From Proteus alimentorum (GTDB taxonomy: Bacteria > Pseudomonadota > Gammaproteobacteria > Enterobacterales > Enterobacteriaceae), in NCBI RefSeq assembly GCF_002607735.1, contig NZ_NBVR01000018.1:186001-250000 (forward strand): a stretch of 64,000 nt of DNA, in the 5' to 3' direction. The position numbers and the translations under genes were made by a program. Positions 31,201-40,651 of the stretch are shown piece by piece (the first letter of the stretch is position 1; every line of letters begins with the position of its first letter). The notes under the pieces were generated by a model. It was given only the letters and a program-made list of their open reading frames with translations. It ran no database searches and had not been told where the DNA came from.

Positions 31201-34200
31201 TAAATCCGTACTGTAGTTAACGCTGATTTTGCTCTTTAATCCTGTTAGTAAATTATCGTATTTATCTTTTAACGTTAACGTGATTTGAGATCGATCCGTT
31301 TCAGAAATAAGAGTGTCAGGGGTAAGTGATAATTGAGATTTATCAGCCGAAATTTCATCAGTATTAAACTGAATCAGATGGTCTGCATCAAGTGTTTGTT
31401 GGCTATCTAGCATGGCGGTCACTTGTGCGATACCTGCTTGCGTACTACTTAGGGTAATTTCTGCAACCCCATTTTTATCCGTTTTACTGATAGGTAATGA
31501 AAGCTTGCCTAAAGAGGTTAACCAACCCACAGCAATGCCTTCCATACTCGGGTTACCTTGTTTATCAACGATTTTTGCGCGTATCACAACATGATCTGTA
31601 CCATTTGCTGTGACCTCAAAGGGCGCAATAACATTAACCGCATTAATCATGGCATTTTGCTTATCAGCGATAAAACCAAGAGGTTGAGTTAAATTAAAGG
31701 TATTACTTGCATTAGTATAATGGGCACTAATAAGACTAATACCTTCTTGTTTACCGCTGATAGTAGTTTGATAAACACCCGCATTAATTTCTTTAATGGC
31801 ACTGAATTTAAGGGTGCCGTTATCACCCGAGAACGTAATAAATTTTTCTTGTTTAGGAACAGGGTTACCAAATTTATCCTTTAAGGTTATTGCGCCGGTG
31901 GAAAGTGATTGACCATTGGCAATAATAGATTGTGGTTCAATCGAAAATGAACTTTGTGATGCATTGGCTTGACCAGCAATAAAGCGAAGGTCTTGTGTGG
32001 CATTTTGGTTATTTTCCAATGTTGCTGTGACGGTAGTTGATAAGGCCTCAGTACCTTTTATCTCAATTTTGGCATCACCGTTGTCATCCGTTTTCACCAT
32101 ATTGGTACTTAACCTATTATGGGTTGAATACCAAAATACAGATTGTTTGATTAATGGATTATTTTCGGCATCTGTGACATGAGCCACCAAGATAATTGTG
32201 TCGTTATTATCTGCAATCGCTTCTGTTTTATTATTGACAGTCGTTAAGACAATATTGGCACTATTTGGATCGGCAATAGCGGTGAGTGTGACTTGCGCTT
32301 TTTCTTTATTTGACAGCGTGGCAATAACCTCTGTCGTACCTGCCTTTTTGGTTCTAATTTGATTGGTTGTTTGCCCTTGATTATCGGTCACACTCTTTTG
32401 TTTATCGAGTGTGGTTGAGGCACTAGATTGCCACTCAACAGTAACATTAGGTAATTTATTACCAAATTTATCTTTTACCACGGCGGTGAGTATCGCTTGT
32501 TCTTTATTGTCCGCGATCAGTTCGGTTTTATTGGTGGTTAAGGTAATTAAACCTTGTTGGTTATTCGCAATAAAAGTAATAGGTAATGCATCGAGTGATT
32601 CATTACTGATACTGGCTGTGACAATAACATCAAAGGCTTGAGTACTGGTCAGCGTCGTTTGAGCAATACCTTGGTTATTTGTGGTTGAAACTTCATGAAT
32701 AGAAACAATCTGTTGGTCACGATTCGTAGACCAAATGACCTTCGCATTCGGTAAGATGTTGTGATTTTTATCTTCAACGACGGCGGTAAACGTTACTGTT
32801 GTTTTGCCATCAGCAATATAAGGTGGTGCCGATGGTGTTACTGAAATGATCTTACCATTCGATAAATCAGCAATAAATTGCGTTGTTTTTTTCGTGGTTA
32901 CCTTATTAACCAGCGCAGCAACTGTTACAGTACCTGATATATTGCTGGTCATGGTTGTTGATGCATTACCTTGATTATCCGTTAATAATTCTGTTTCTTT
33001 AAGTAGCGCTTGATTATCTGCAGATAATTGAATTTTGGTATTGGGAACTGGATTATTGTTTTTATCAATGATATTGAAAGAAATTAATTTTTCATCCGTT
33101 CCATTGGCAAATGAACTATTAGGATTAATAGTGAAAGTATTTATTTTTGCTGAGTTAATATCGGCAATAAAATCAACACGAGTCGAATAGGTAATATTTT
33201 TAACACTCACATTAATGATGCTTTTACCAATATGTGTATTGGTGATTGGAACAATGATTTTACCTTCAGCATCTGTATTTGCTTGCCCAATAATCGTTGC
33301 ACCATTATCCGCAGTAAAAGAGACAGGATAGTTAGGAATTCTATTGGCATTAATGTCAGTTACGATAACTTGAATTTTATTTTGGCTTTTACCATCAGCA
33401 GGTGCGTGGTTTTTAATCACGGTTAATCCACCTTTAGCAATAATGGCGGAATGTGTATCAGCAACAAAAGTTACTTGTGCCTGATTAAACGTGTTATCTC
33501 TAAATTTTGGCGTTAATGTCACAATTTCAGGCGTACTTCCTGCTGTGATGGTGACTTGATATTTCCCCTCATCAATTCTACTGAATTGTGAAACTCGGCT
33601 ATTGCCGACTGGATCATCAGACTGAATATTTAATGAAAGTTCTTTTAAATTGATATCAATGGGCAGCTTATCATTATCAAGGATTGATAATGTCAGATTT
33701 TGTGCAGAATGATTGTCGGCAGGTAGTTGTGCTACTTTCGGCGTAAATTGGCTATTTTGCGTATTAATCGCGGATTGATCAACAGTGACTTTACTCTGTA
33801 CTGGCTCAGAACGATTACCTTGTTCGTCAATAGCAACGGCGCTTATTGTGTAGCTGTTTTTTTCAGATGAACCAGTAATATGACGAGGAAGAATGATTGA
33901 GTAACTAAGATTATTATTATGATTAATCTTACCGCCATTGGCGATTAAGCGACTCGCAGACCATTCAATTTGTTTAACGGGATATTTAGAGTGAACTTGC
34001 ACACCTAAATCTTTTTCTTCTTTTGCGTAGCCATTAATTGTCGGCGTAATAGAAAGAAATACTAAGGTTTTCTTTTTATACTCAAGAACAATATCGTTGT
34101 TTCTATTTACAAAATCATAGCGATTTCCAGACATTAAGCGTGTTGCTCGAACATTATCGGGATTAAGTTGTGAAGAGAGCGATTCTCCAATTCGATATTG

Positions 34201-35322
34201 AATATTCATATCAAATTTATTATCACTATTATCATTTAAACCAAAGCGACGTTCAGCGCCGAAGGTAATTAAAGGTACTGGCGTATAAGTGAGTCCAGTT
34301 GTATAAGCGTGAGGATTTTCTTGGCGATGATCTTTGCCAAATAAGCCAACTTCTTTGCCGTAATATTGTTCAAAAATAAGTTTTGCACCTAATTGTGGAT
34401 AAGCTGGCAGGTAGCCTTCTGTACGAATATCCCAACCATTAGCAGGACGTTCGTTATAATCGATAACATCATCAGAGGTTCGCCAGTTAGATAGACGGTG
34501 ATAGTGATTTGCACTTAACTTAAAATAGTCTCGCCATATTTCAGCACCCACACCAAAACGACTGTGGTATCGACTTAAATCGTAGTCATAAAATGCATTA
34601 AGACCCACCATAAACTTATCAGCAAAATGTCGGTAACCAATGCCTTGGTTTAATTGGCTGCGAGAATCTTTACGGTGATAACTGGTTTGAGAAAAAAACA
34701 AGTTCTTTTCGCTATCATAGAGAGGAATAAGAAGATCTGCAGAGCTTCCTTCCAAAGTGAATTTTTTATCTGTTGAAAGTGAGACTCGAGCATGACCAAA
34801 CTGATTTAACCATTGTTCTATTTGTTGATTGGCTTTGCTTGAAATTTGGCGTATTGCGTATTGCGTTGCATCAGTATCTTTATTTAATAAAGATGAATTA
34901 TCGATAATAATTTGAGCCAGTTCTTGCTCGTTAGTTGAAGGGAGCGGAATATCTTGATTGTTATTATTTAACCATTTTTTTGTCAATAAAGTCTCATCGG
35001 GTATATTAAGTGTCATGCCCGCCTTTATTTTTAATTTACCAACTAAAGAGACATGATCGGGATTAGCTTCAATAAGTTTAAATAATTTTATATTAAATTG
35101 TTTAGCGATAGAGTCAGGAGTATCACCTATTTTAACTTGATAGCTTTTCTGTTTTTTTAATAAATTAATGGTTTGTTTTTCTTGGTTATTTCCATTAGCA
35201 AATACATTGGCTGGAAGGGTTGCTGAGATAGGAAAAGCCAGTTGAATAAAGATATTAAACCATGCAACTTTCTTTGTAATAGAAGAGAGTTGAGGTGTTA
35301 GTCCACTTTTAAATTTTGTCAT
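28201..35322 (-). CDS. Giant inverse autotransporter adhesin (intimin/invasin family)
   Basis: About 2,373 residues from ATG 35322 (GGTGAG upstream); an in-frame GTG at 35334 adds four residues. Order: signal/membrane-like N-terminus ending near NVFANG; a periplasmic LysM domain (~65-110, YQVKIGDTPDSIAKQFN); the 12-strand inverse-autotransporter beta-barrel (~150-430, e.g. QGIGYRHFADKFMVGLNAFY); then a passenger of about thirteen bacterial Ig-like Big_1 modules (recurring ANGTDK...DKNNNPVPN...TDNQG pattern, ~95 residues each). Three Big_2-like modules follow (e.g. VMWSSSDPAIASID), then a ~270-residue C-terminal region with three cysteines. No C-type lectin tip is recognisable. It anchors in the outer membrane and displays the repeats for host or self adhesion. 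It is monocistronic, beside the hok/tnpB debris, suggesting an acquired island. Confidence 0.9.
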   Translation of the reverse strand: MTKFKSGLTPQLSSITKKVAWFNIFIQLAFPISATLPANVFANGNNQEKQTINLLKKQKSYQVKIGDTPDSIAKQFNIKLFKLIEANPDHVSLVGKLKIKAGMTLNIPDETLLTKKWLNNNNQDIPLPSTNEQELAQIIIDNSSLLNKDTDATQYAIRQISSKANQQIEQWLNQFGHARVSLSTDKKFTLEGSSADLLIPLYDSEKNLFFSQTSYHRKDSRSQLNQGIGYRHFADKFMVGLNAFYDYDLSRYHSRFGVGAEIWRDYFKLSANHYHRLSNWRTSDDVIDYNERPANGWDIRTEGYLPAYPQLGAKLIFEQYYGKEVGLFGKDHRQENPHAYTTGLTYTPVPLITFGAERRFGLNDNSDNKFDMNIQYRIGESLSSQLNPDNVRATRLMSGNRYDFVNRNNDIVLEYKKKTLVFLSITPTINGYAKEEKDLGVQVHSKYPVKQIEWSASRLIANGGKINHNNNLSYSIILPRHITGSSEKNSYTISAVAIDEQGNRSEPVQSKVTVDQSAINTQNSQFTPKVAQLPADNHSAQNLTLSILDNDKLPIDINLKELSLNIQSDDPVGNSRVSQFSRIDEGKYQVTITAGSTPEIVTLTPKFRDNTFNQAQVTFVADTHSAIIAKGGLTVIKNHAPADGKSQNKIQVIVTDINANRIPNYPVSFTADNGATIIGQANTDAEGKIIVPITNTHIGKSIINVSVKNITYSTRVDFIADINSAKINTFTINPNSSFANGTDEKLISFNIIDKNNNPVPNTKIQLSADNQALLKETELLTDNQGNASTTMTSNISGTVTVAALVNKVTTKKTTQFIADLSNGKIISVTPSAPPYIADGKTTVTFTAVVEDKNHNILPNAKVIWSTNRDQQIVSIHEVSTTNNQGIAQTTLTSTQAFDVIVTASISNESLDALPITFIANNQQGLITLTTNKTELIADNKEQAILTAVVKDKFGNKLPNVTVEWQSSASTTLDKQKSVTDNQGQTTNQIRTKKAGTTEVIATLSNKEKAQVTLTAIADPNSANIVLTTVNNKTEAIADNNDTIILVAHVTDAENNPLIKQSVFWYSTHNRLSTNMVKTDDNGDAKIEIKGTEALSTTVTATLENNQNATQDLRFIAGQANASQSSFSIEPQSIIANGQSLSTGAITLKDKFGNPVPKQEKFITFSGDNGTLKFSAIKEINAGVYQTTISGKQEGISLISAHYTNASNTFNLTQPLGFIADKQNAMINAVNVIAPFEVTANGTDHVVIRAKIVDKQGNPSMEGIAVGWLTSLGKLSLPISKTDKNGVAEITLSSTQAGIAQVTAMLDSQQTLDADHLIQFNTDEISADKSQLSLTPDTLISETDRSQITLTLKDKYDNLLTGLKSKISVNYSTDLTATTTAFNEISTGVYQAQVSALKAGKTTISAKVDSVTLTQTALLTVLPNSQTAKADKFEISNTQPHAGDTITYHAYISDKNNNPVNSGVSVTWTTDKDSLLAKPLTFTDSKGIADVELTRNPAGIAKVNAVLISGSYPAPDVNFVADDVDENSSEINLIPATIIANGTDKALLTLTIKDKGGNILPDQQVEGISNTPTIQFSPAKQVSPGHYEIEVTGTKSGTAQLSVKVNSIDFKKQKTLQLHADATTWQVKSVDVDKTTMIAGDKGVNYQAIIVDANDNILPNVIVSWKLQGLADDYDFSTYTDVNGIARTKVTSHVAGILKMSAYLDLNNHKPIQDVTVNPADIDVDKSTFSTNRQSIGGDDKDSALLTVNLMDKYSNAINGKTVSINTTSGKPHFSNNPLNLLGNGRYQTNVTSNVKTDITLTAEADGLTIAKPLTIKVTIPKPDIIFDKQIQQEIYASAPINALGYTGLPNNINVMWSSSDPAIASIDTSSGKISMKKAGTTIITLQTSGNDQYQPAQSSYPLVIEKAAPLLQLASSGTIKSVWNDGVTHNVNATFSNTDVKNIPLHYVSDDQRIAIVDTLGTITEVKPGKTKIRIKSDATDQFLADAVTVDYEQDKGTLQITFAKSSIILSETDTNIDVQQPTIPLPKEAQGIWSAKDPNIVAIRENGTIVKVTPGKTDIILTSKENDYFYQSKGSYSVDIRKVPNISINSVTRRIDNNKNEQTKPNTNTSISWTPVYENDSLTFSWTPPNTSVSSYAVNLELWDGNQKTSQIFGYDQSQLLSGGPFTTTFKIDKRLFKSTQLKIKVIVFDLFDHDPATNTGRQYAVYYPLDIKPINPQYMDLELNGSISFITTRDASIPRTSCRLTQLDDTTHVIARPMFTLGNNSNEFLEPVIISHDLVDIQGDSSRDSVSYNDENTYTSQVTNQRFPSNGPSMAMKEDCWASGSTGAHHGNATLITNVTIAGVKYQFKQNVNWDGDGSASQNNITKVSQL

Positions 35323-35476
35323 TATTAAACTCACCGTAACAAATAATCATAAGATTTTCGTATTTATATGAGTTTTCGATATCAAAAAGAGAACATAAAT
35401 ATATTAATGTAAGGTGATTGAAAAAATGACCTACCATTTTATAAAATAAAATGATTTTAAGTGTTATTTTTATAAA

Positions 35477-35508
35477 TAAAAAAGCCAATATATTTATGTA
35501 TATTGGCT
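35477..35508 (-). terminator. Terminator of the yqhD-dkgA unit
   Basis: AGCCAATATA (35483-35492) and TATATTGGCT (35499-35508); reading leftward, the hairpin is followed by TTTTTTATTTAT. Correct position 3' of dkgA. Confidence 0.8.
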
Positions 35509-35529
35509 CTTAGGATAAATAGGAAGAAA

Positions 35530-36360
35530 TTAGATATCGACAAAAATATCAGGATCAGGGCCTAAACGTTTTTTCTGTTCAAGACGGATAATTTCAGCCA
35601 ATTCTTCTTTTTCTAATTTAAAATCAAAAATATGGAAGTTCTCTTCAATACGAGAAGGTGTAACTGATTTTGGAATAACAACAAGTCCACTATCTAAATG
35701 CCAGCGTAAAACAATTTGTGCTGGGGTTTTATGATATTTTTCAGCCAGTTTTTGAATAATAGGCTGATCAAAGACACCTTCACCACCTTGTGCTAATGGG
35801 CTCCAAGATTCGGTCACAATATTATGTGTTGTGTTCCATGCTCTTAACGGTGCTTGTTGCATTAACGGGTGAATTTCAATCTGATTAATAACAGGAGCTA
35901 CACCTGTTTCAGTAATAATGCGTTCCAAATGTTCTTCTTTAAAATTACAGACACCGATGCTTTTTACTAACCCTTCTTTTTGCAAAATAATCATTTGCTT
36001 CCAAGCTTCAACATAAAGCTCTCGTGAAGGTACAGGCCAATGCATTAAATAGAGATCAATATAATCAAGTTGCAAACGCTGGAGACTTTCTAATACGGCA
36101 CCACGGGCGTGAGTTTGATCGTTATTCCATAATTTTGTTGTGATAAAAAGTTCATCACGAGGAACCGTGATCTGTTTTAACGCTTTACCCACACCTTCTT
36201 CATTGTGATAAATCGCGGCCGTATCAAAAAGGCGATAGCCAGTATCAAGTGCGTGATGAATAGCGTTAACAACTTGATGATTATCTGCTTGCCAAACACC
36301 AAGACCAAGTTGTGGGATGGTATTTCCATCAGATAATTTGATCAGTTTAGGTTTATCCAT
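35530..36360 (-). CDS. dkgA: 2,5-diketo-D-gluconate/methylglyoxal reductase (aldo-keto reductase) DkgA
   Basis: 276 residues (E. coli DkgA 275) with strong co-linearity: KLSDGNTIPQLGLGVWQA start, DTAAIYHNEEGVGKAL with the catalytic Asp and Tyr, LFITTKLW with the catalytic Lys, YLMHWPVP with the catalytic His, and VVIPKSVTPSRIEEN binding the NADPH 2'-phosphate. It reduces methylglyoxal, 2,5-diketogluconate and other aldehydes in the cytosol. It lies 27 bases downstream of yqhD on the same strand, as in E. coli. Confidence 0.94.
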   Translation of the reverse strand: MDKPKLIKLSDGNTIPQLGLGVWQADNHQVVNAIHHALDTGYRLFDTAAIYHNEEGVGKALKQITVPRDELFITTKLWNNDQTHARGAVLESLQRLQLDYIDLYLMHWPVPSRELYVEAWKQMIILQKEGLVKSIGVCNFKEEHLERIITETGVAPVINQIEIHPLMQQAPLRAWNTTHNIVTESWSPLAQGGEGVFDQPIIQKLAEKYHKTPAQIVLRWHLDSGLVVIPKSVTPSRIEENFHIFDFKLEKEELAEIIRLEQKKRLGPDPDIFVDI

Positions 36361-36387
36361 TTCTATCTCCAGAGTCGCATAAAGTTC

Positions 36388-37545
36388 TTAGAGTGCCGCT
36401 GTATAAATACGTTGACTGACTTCTAATGTGATATCTTGATGCTCACCCAGTGCAATTTGTCCATGCTCTTCCAACTTTCGCACTAATGCAGGAATATCTT
36501 CTTCACTGATTTTGAAATCAGTCAGTCGAGTTCTAAGTCCCATTAATTCAAAGAATTTTCGAGTTTCATTAATCGCCGTTTCAATTTTAAAAGCGTCAGA
36601 ACCTTGGTTTATACCCCAAACTTTTTGTGCATATTGAATTAACTTGCCGTACTTAGCCTGACGTTTTTCATTTAATAATGCAGGCAATACGATGGCGAGG
36701 GTTTGCGCATGATCAAGTCCGTGTAAAGCCGTGAGTTCGTGACCTAATGCATGTGTAGCCCAATCTTGAGGAACACCAACACCAAGGATACCATTGAGCG
36801 CTTGTGATGCTGTCCACATTATATTAGCACGGATATCATAGTCTGTAGGTGATGTCAGCGCTTTTGGTCCTTGATCAATCAAAATACGTAAAAGGCCTTC
36901 TGCATACTCATCTTGTACACGAGCATTCACTGGATAAGTGAGATATTGCTCTAATATATGGATAAAAGCATCAACAACACCGTTGGCTGTTTGTCTTGGT
37001 GGTAAAGAATAGGTCGTTGTTGGATCTAAAATAGCGCAATGAGGATAAACATGAGGGCTGGCAAAGCTTTGCTTATCCATGGTCTGTTTTCTGCTGATAA
37101 CAGAAAAACTGTTTGTTTCTGTTCCCGTTGCTGGAAGTGTTAATACACAGCTTAAAGGTATCGCTTTTTCGACTACTTTACCGTGACTTGTTACGATTTC
37201 CCAAGGTTCACCTTTATAGGGTATAGCGGCTGCAATAAATTTTGTGCCATCAATAACGGAACCACCGCCAACGGCTAATAAATGTGTGATACCGTGATAT
37301 CTTGCATAAGAAACGGCTTTCATGAGTGTTTCATAAGATGGATTAGGTTCAATGCCACTAAATTCATGAATTTGATAACCTGGAAGTGCGGTATAAATCT
37401 GGTCTAATACGCCATTACGCTTAATACTACCGCCACCGTAAGTAAGTAGAATTCTTTCATTTTTTCCAATTTCAGAACGAAGTTTATCTATTTGACCTTG
37501 ACCAAAATGAAGGCGAGTTGGCGAATAATAAGTAAAGTTTTGCAT
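36388..37545 (-). CDS. yqhD: NADPH-dependent aldehyde reductase / alcohol dehydrogenase YqhD
   Basis: 385 residues (E. coli 387), iron/zinc-containing group III alcohol dehydrogenase. The NADPH-binding AVGGGSVIDGTKFIAAA and the metal ligands in VVDAFIHILEQY and HALGHELTALHGLDH are present. It detoxifies short-chain and lipid-peroxidation aldehydes. It forms an operon with dkgA. In E. coli the AraC-type activator YqhC is divergent here; in this window a methyltransferase occupies that place. Confidence 0.94.
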   Translation of the reverse strand: MQNFTYYSPTRLHFGQGQIDKLRSEIGKNERILLTYGGGSIKRNGVLDQIYTALPGYQIHEFSGIEPNPSYETLMKAVSYARYHGITHLLAVGGGSVIDGTKFIAAAIPYKGEPWEIVTSHGKVVEKAIPLSCVLTLPATGTETNSFSVISRKQTMDKQSFASPHVYPHCAILDPTTTYSLPPRQTANGVVDAFIHILEQYLTYPVNARVQDEYAEGLLRILIDQGPKALTSPTDYDIRANIMWTASQALNGILGVGVPQDWATHALGHELTALHGLDHAQTLAIVLPALLNEKRQAKYGKLIQYAQKVWGINQGSDAFKIETAINETRKFFELMGLRTRLTDFKISEEDIPALVRKLEEHGQIALGEHQDITLEVSQRIYTAAL

Positions 37546-37723
37546 TTTGTTTCCACCTTAATTCGATGTTCTGAAGTATGACAATTAATCAGGGAAAAGT
37601 TTTCCACTGTATCTAGATTAGATAGTCTGACGTCACTATAACTGTAAGGTTGTAGAAATGAGAGCAGAATGTTTTTTTCATTACCACAACAAGACATATT
37701 GTAGACAATTTATAAGGAGTGAT

Positions 37724-38506
37724 ATGGAAAATCATTATTTAACATTAAACCAAGCGCATTGGGATAAGCAAGCCGCGATGGAAAATCAGTGGTCTAAGCC
37801 TGTGAGCGACGAAGAAATTATCGCTGCAAAGCAAGGTGATTGGAAAGTACATTTAACACCTAGCCCCGTTAAGAGCGAATGGTTAGCGGATATTAAAGGT
37901 AAAAAAATACTCTGTTTAGCGTCTGCTGGTGGGCAACAAGCACCGATTTTGGCGGCTGCGGGGGGGATTGTGACGGTGTTTGATTTATCAGAAGGTCAAT
38001 TGGATAAAGATAGCCAATTGGCACAAAAACATCAGTTAGATTTGGTAACCGCACAAGGTGATATGGCTGATTTAACCGTATTTGCTGATGAGAGTTTTGA
38101 CATTATTTTTCACCCAATTTCAAACTTATATGTATCGAATGTAAATCCTGTTTGGCAAGAGTGCTACCGTGTTTTGAAAAAAGGTGGTGTGCTAATGGCG
38201 AGCTTTTATAATCCTGTTGTATTTGTTGATGATAGAGATCCGCAATTGCGTTCACAGGGATTAATGAGACCAACTTATCGCTTGCCTTATAGCGATCAAC
38301 GTTCATTACCTTCAGATATTCTGCAAGAAAAAGTTGCAAGAGGTGATGGATTAGTCTTTGGTCACTCTTTGACTGATCTTATTGGTGGACAGTTAACGGC
38401 GGGTTTTTTATTGCAAGATTTTGTTGAAGATTTTGCTCCTCATGCTCGTTTTCTTGTTGATAGTTATATTCCAACGTTTCTTGCTTCAAAAGCCATCAAG
38501 CTTTAA
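37724..38506 (+). CDS. Class I SAM-dependent methyltransferase
   Basis: 260 residues from ATG 37724 (AAGGAG at 37714-37719); a longer in-frame start at 37658 lacks a ribosome-binding site. Methyltransferase_11-type fold: motif I ILCLASAGGQQAPILAAAGG, acidic loop end VTVFDLSEGQL, then DIIFHPISNLYVSN and VLKKGGVLMASFYNP (post-motif strands). The substrate is unknown. It is divergent from yqhD, in the position of E. coli yqhC, but shares no resemblance with AraC regulators. Own terminator downstream. Confidence 0.8.
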   Translation: MENHYLTLNQAHWDKQAAMENQWSKPVSDEEIIAAKQGDWKVHLTPSPVKSEWLADIKGKKILCLASAGGQQAPILAAAGGIVTVFDLSEGQLDKDSQLAQKHQLDLVTAQGDMADLTVFADESFDIIFHPISNLYVSNVNPVWQECYRVLKKGGVLMASFYNPVVFVDDRDPQLRSQGLMRPTYRLPYSDQRSLPSDILQEKVARGDGLVFGHSLTDLIGGQLTAGFLLQDFVEDFAPHARFLVDSYIPTFLASKAIKL

Positions 38507-38623
38507 AGAAAAAGAGAGTAGGAAGAATATGATTGTGATGAATATAAATGGATCTTTAGTTAGATATGAATCGGTGTGGAGATAAGACAATGAACAACTG
38601 AACTTTTGGAGTATTAGAGGATT

Positions 38624-38664
38624 AAAAAACGCCATTATGATGATTAAAATAATGGCGTTTTTTT
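38624..38664. terminator. Bidirectional terminator (methyltransferase / yghB)
   Basis: AAAAAACGCCATTAT (38624-38638) pairs perfectly with ATAATGGCGTTTTTT (38649-38663); A and T runs make it functional on both strands. Confidence 0.9.
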
Positions 38665-38666
38665 GG

Positions 38667-39335
38667 TTACTTGTTACTGGTATTATTTTTACGATGACGA
38701 ATATACATCACAATCGAGCCAATTAAGCCCGCGCTTAAGAGCAATACCGGTAATGTCATCAAGATATTCATGACAAGTGTTTCATGTTTTTGTACAAATG
38801 GAATAAGGTTTAGCACATAGCCTAAAGAAACAATAATACCTACCCACAAGAAGCCACTTAACCAGTTAAATATTTGAAAGCGACGTTGTTTTAATTCAGA
38901 TAAACCTGCCAAGGTCGGTAATAATGTACGCACAAACCCAATAAAACGACCCAGTAATAGCGCATATAAACCTTGGCGATGGAAGAGATCATTTGCCTTA
39001 TGATGATATTGCTCTGGTAATTGAGCCATCCAACGTTTAACCACTTTTGTATCACTTAGCCAGCGGCCCTGCAAAAATCCGAGCCAACTCCCAATACTCG
39101 CGGCAGCGCCTAATACAATGATCGTCGGGAAAAAGTGTAAAACACCTTTTGCAATTAAGGCACCGCAAAGAATAAGCAGTGTATCTCCTGGTAAAAATGC
39201 GGCGGGTAATACCCCGTTTTCCAGCATAATAATAACAAAAAGAACAATATAGATAACCCACAGCACATTTGGATTAGCTAACACCATATAATCGTGTTGC
39301 ATTAGTGCGTGAATTATCTCTTTTAATGTACCCAT
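38667..39335 (-). CDS. yghB: DedA-family inner membrane protein YghB
   Basis: 222 residues (E. coli YghB 219). DedA/SNARE-associated signatures: LENGVLPAAFLPGDTLLILCGALIA, GRFIGFVRTLLPTLAG with the conserved Arg residues, and several membrane segments. In E. coli YghB and YqjA redundantly support membrane potential, cell division, Tat export and drug resistance, probably as proton-linked lipid or ion transporters. Located 3' of metC on the same strand, matching E. coli order (metC-yghB). Confidence 0.92.
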   Translation of the reverse strand: MGTLKEIIHALMQHDYMVLANPNVLWVIYIVLFVIIMLENGVLPAAFLPGDTLLILCGALIAKGVLHFFPTIIVLGAAASIGSWLGFLQGRWLSDTKVVKRWMAQLPEQYHHKANDLFHRQGLYALLLGRFIGFVRTLLPTLAGLSELKQRRFQIFNWLSGFLWVGIIVSLGYVLNLIPFVQKHETLVMNILMTLPVLLLSAGLIGSIVMYIRHRKNNTSNK

Positions 39336-39407
39336 TAGCGAACTCGCATTAAAAAAGGACTTTATATTCGCTATTCTAACGCAAAATAAAGAGAACAGTT
39401 TGATTTA

Positions 39408-39440
39408 ATCCCTGTGGAACCACAGGGATAGATTTTTTTT
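39408..39440. promoter_or_regulatory. Hairpin between metC and yghB
   Basis: ATCCCTGTGG (39408-39417) and CCACAGGGAT (39420-39429) form a near-continuous palindrome. The long T-run lies on the plus strand (AGATTTTTTTT), whereas both flanking genes run leftward, so as a terminator it would face the wrong way; on the minus strand only TTAAAT follows. It may attenuate metC-yghB read-through. Confidence 0.5.
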
Positions 39441-39460
39441 AATAAAAAATTCATTCTTTA

Positions 39461-40651
39461 TTAAGGAATACGTAAAAAGGCCTGCTCGAGATCTTCAATA
39501 AGGTCATCTACATTTTCTAATCCAACATGAATGCGAAATAGTGTTCCTGTAAATATCGGCTGAGTTTCATATTGGCGCATCGCTTTAATATCATTGGGTT
39601 GATAACCTAAAATTAAAGATTCAAATCCTCCCCATGAAAACGCCATCTTAAATAATGAAAAGTTATCTAAGAAATGTGCAAATTCTTCAGGTGTTAAGAT
39701 TTTCTTTAAACTAAAAGAGAATAATCCGTTGCTACCTGAAAAATCGCGTTGAAAATATTCATGCCCAAGACAAGAAGCTAATGCAGGGTGGAAAACATGT
39801 TCAACTAAAGGATGCTGTTTTAACCAGCGAGCGACTTCTAATGCACTTTGTTCGTGTTGTTTCATTCTGACAGGTAATGTTCTTAATCCTCTTGCTGTTA
39901 TATAAGCAGTATCAGGATCAACACATTGGCCTAATAAATAGGTATTTTCTCGTAACTGATCCCAACAACGTTCATTAGCCACAGCAAAACCTAACATGCC
40001 ATCAGAGTGACCATTAATATATTTTGTGGCAGATTGGATTGAAATATCGACACCCAATGTCAGTGGTTTAAGCAGTAATCCTGCCGCCCAAGTGTTATCA
40101 ATCATAATAATGATTTCAGGGTTATATTGGCGAACGGAATTGACTATCCCTTGCAGATCTTGAATTTCCATCGTGATTGATCCTGGCGATTCAAGAAAAA
40201 CAATTTTTGTTTCAGGACGTAGTAATTGGTTGATCTCTTTGCCGATTAAAGGATCAAAATAAGTCGTTGTGACTGAGAATTTACGTAAGATCTGATCACA
40301 AAAATTTTGAGTTGGATCGTAGGCTGAGCCTGTAACAAGAATATGAGCACCTTGCTCAATAAATGCGAGTATAGATTGCGTAATAGCCGCCGCACCTGAA
40401 GGGAATAGTGCGCAGCCTGCGCCTTGTTCTAATTCAGTTAAGGCTTCTTGTAAGGCAAAATGCGTGGTTGTACCTCGACGACCATAAAAAAGTGTACCTT
40501 CTGCCCGTTTTTTCGTTGCTTCACGTTTTTGTGCAACGGAATCAAAAATAACAGATGATGTCCGTTGTATAATAGGGTTTACTGCGCCTTGAGAATATTT
40601 TTTAGCTCGACCAGAAAGGAGGAGTGCGGTTTCTTGTTTTTTTAGCGTCAT
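39461..40651 (-). CDS. metC: Cystathionine beta-lyase MetC
   Basis: 396 residues (E. coli 395). Cys/Met-metabolism PLP enzyme: the PLP lysine is Lys210 in [15 protein letters not shown], the E. coli position. [17 protein letters not shown] (phosphate-binding) and [12 protein letters not shown] (Asp binding the pyridine nitrogen) are present. It cleaves cystathionine to homocysteine, pyruvate and ammonia in methionine synthesis. Divergent from exbB with a Fur box in the shared upstream region. Confidence 0.95.
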   Translation of the reverse strand: MTLKKQETALLLSGRAKKYSQGAVNPIIQRTSSVIFDSVAQKREATKKRAEGTLFYGRRGTTTHFALQEALTELEQGAGCALFPSGAAAITQSILAFIEQGAHILVTGSAYDPTQNFCDQILRKFSVTTTYFDPLIGKEINQLLRPETKIVFLESPGSITMEIQDLQGIVNSVRQYNPEIIIMIDNTWAAGLLLKPLTLGVDISIQSATKYINGHSDGMLGFAVANERCWDQLRENTYLLGQCVDPDTAYITARGLRTLPVRMKQHEQSALEVARWLKQHPLVEHVFHPALASCLGHEYFQRDFSGSNGLFSFSLKKILTPEEFAHFLDNFSLFKMAFSWGGFESLILGYQPNDIKAMRQYETQPIFTGTLFRIHVGLENVDDLIEDLEQAFLRIP

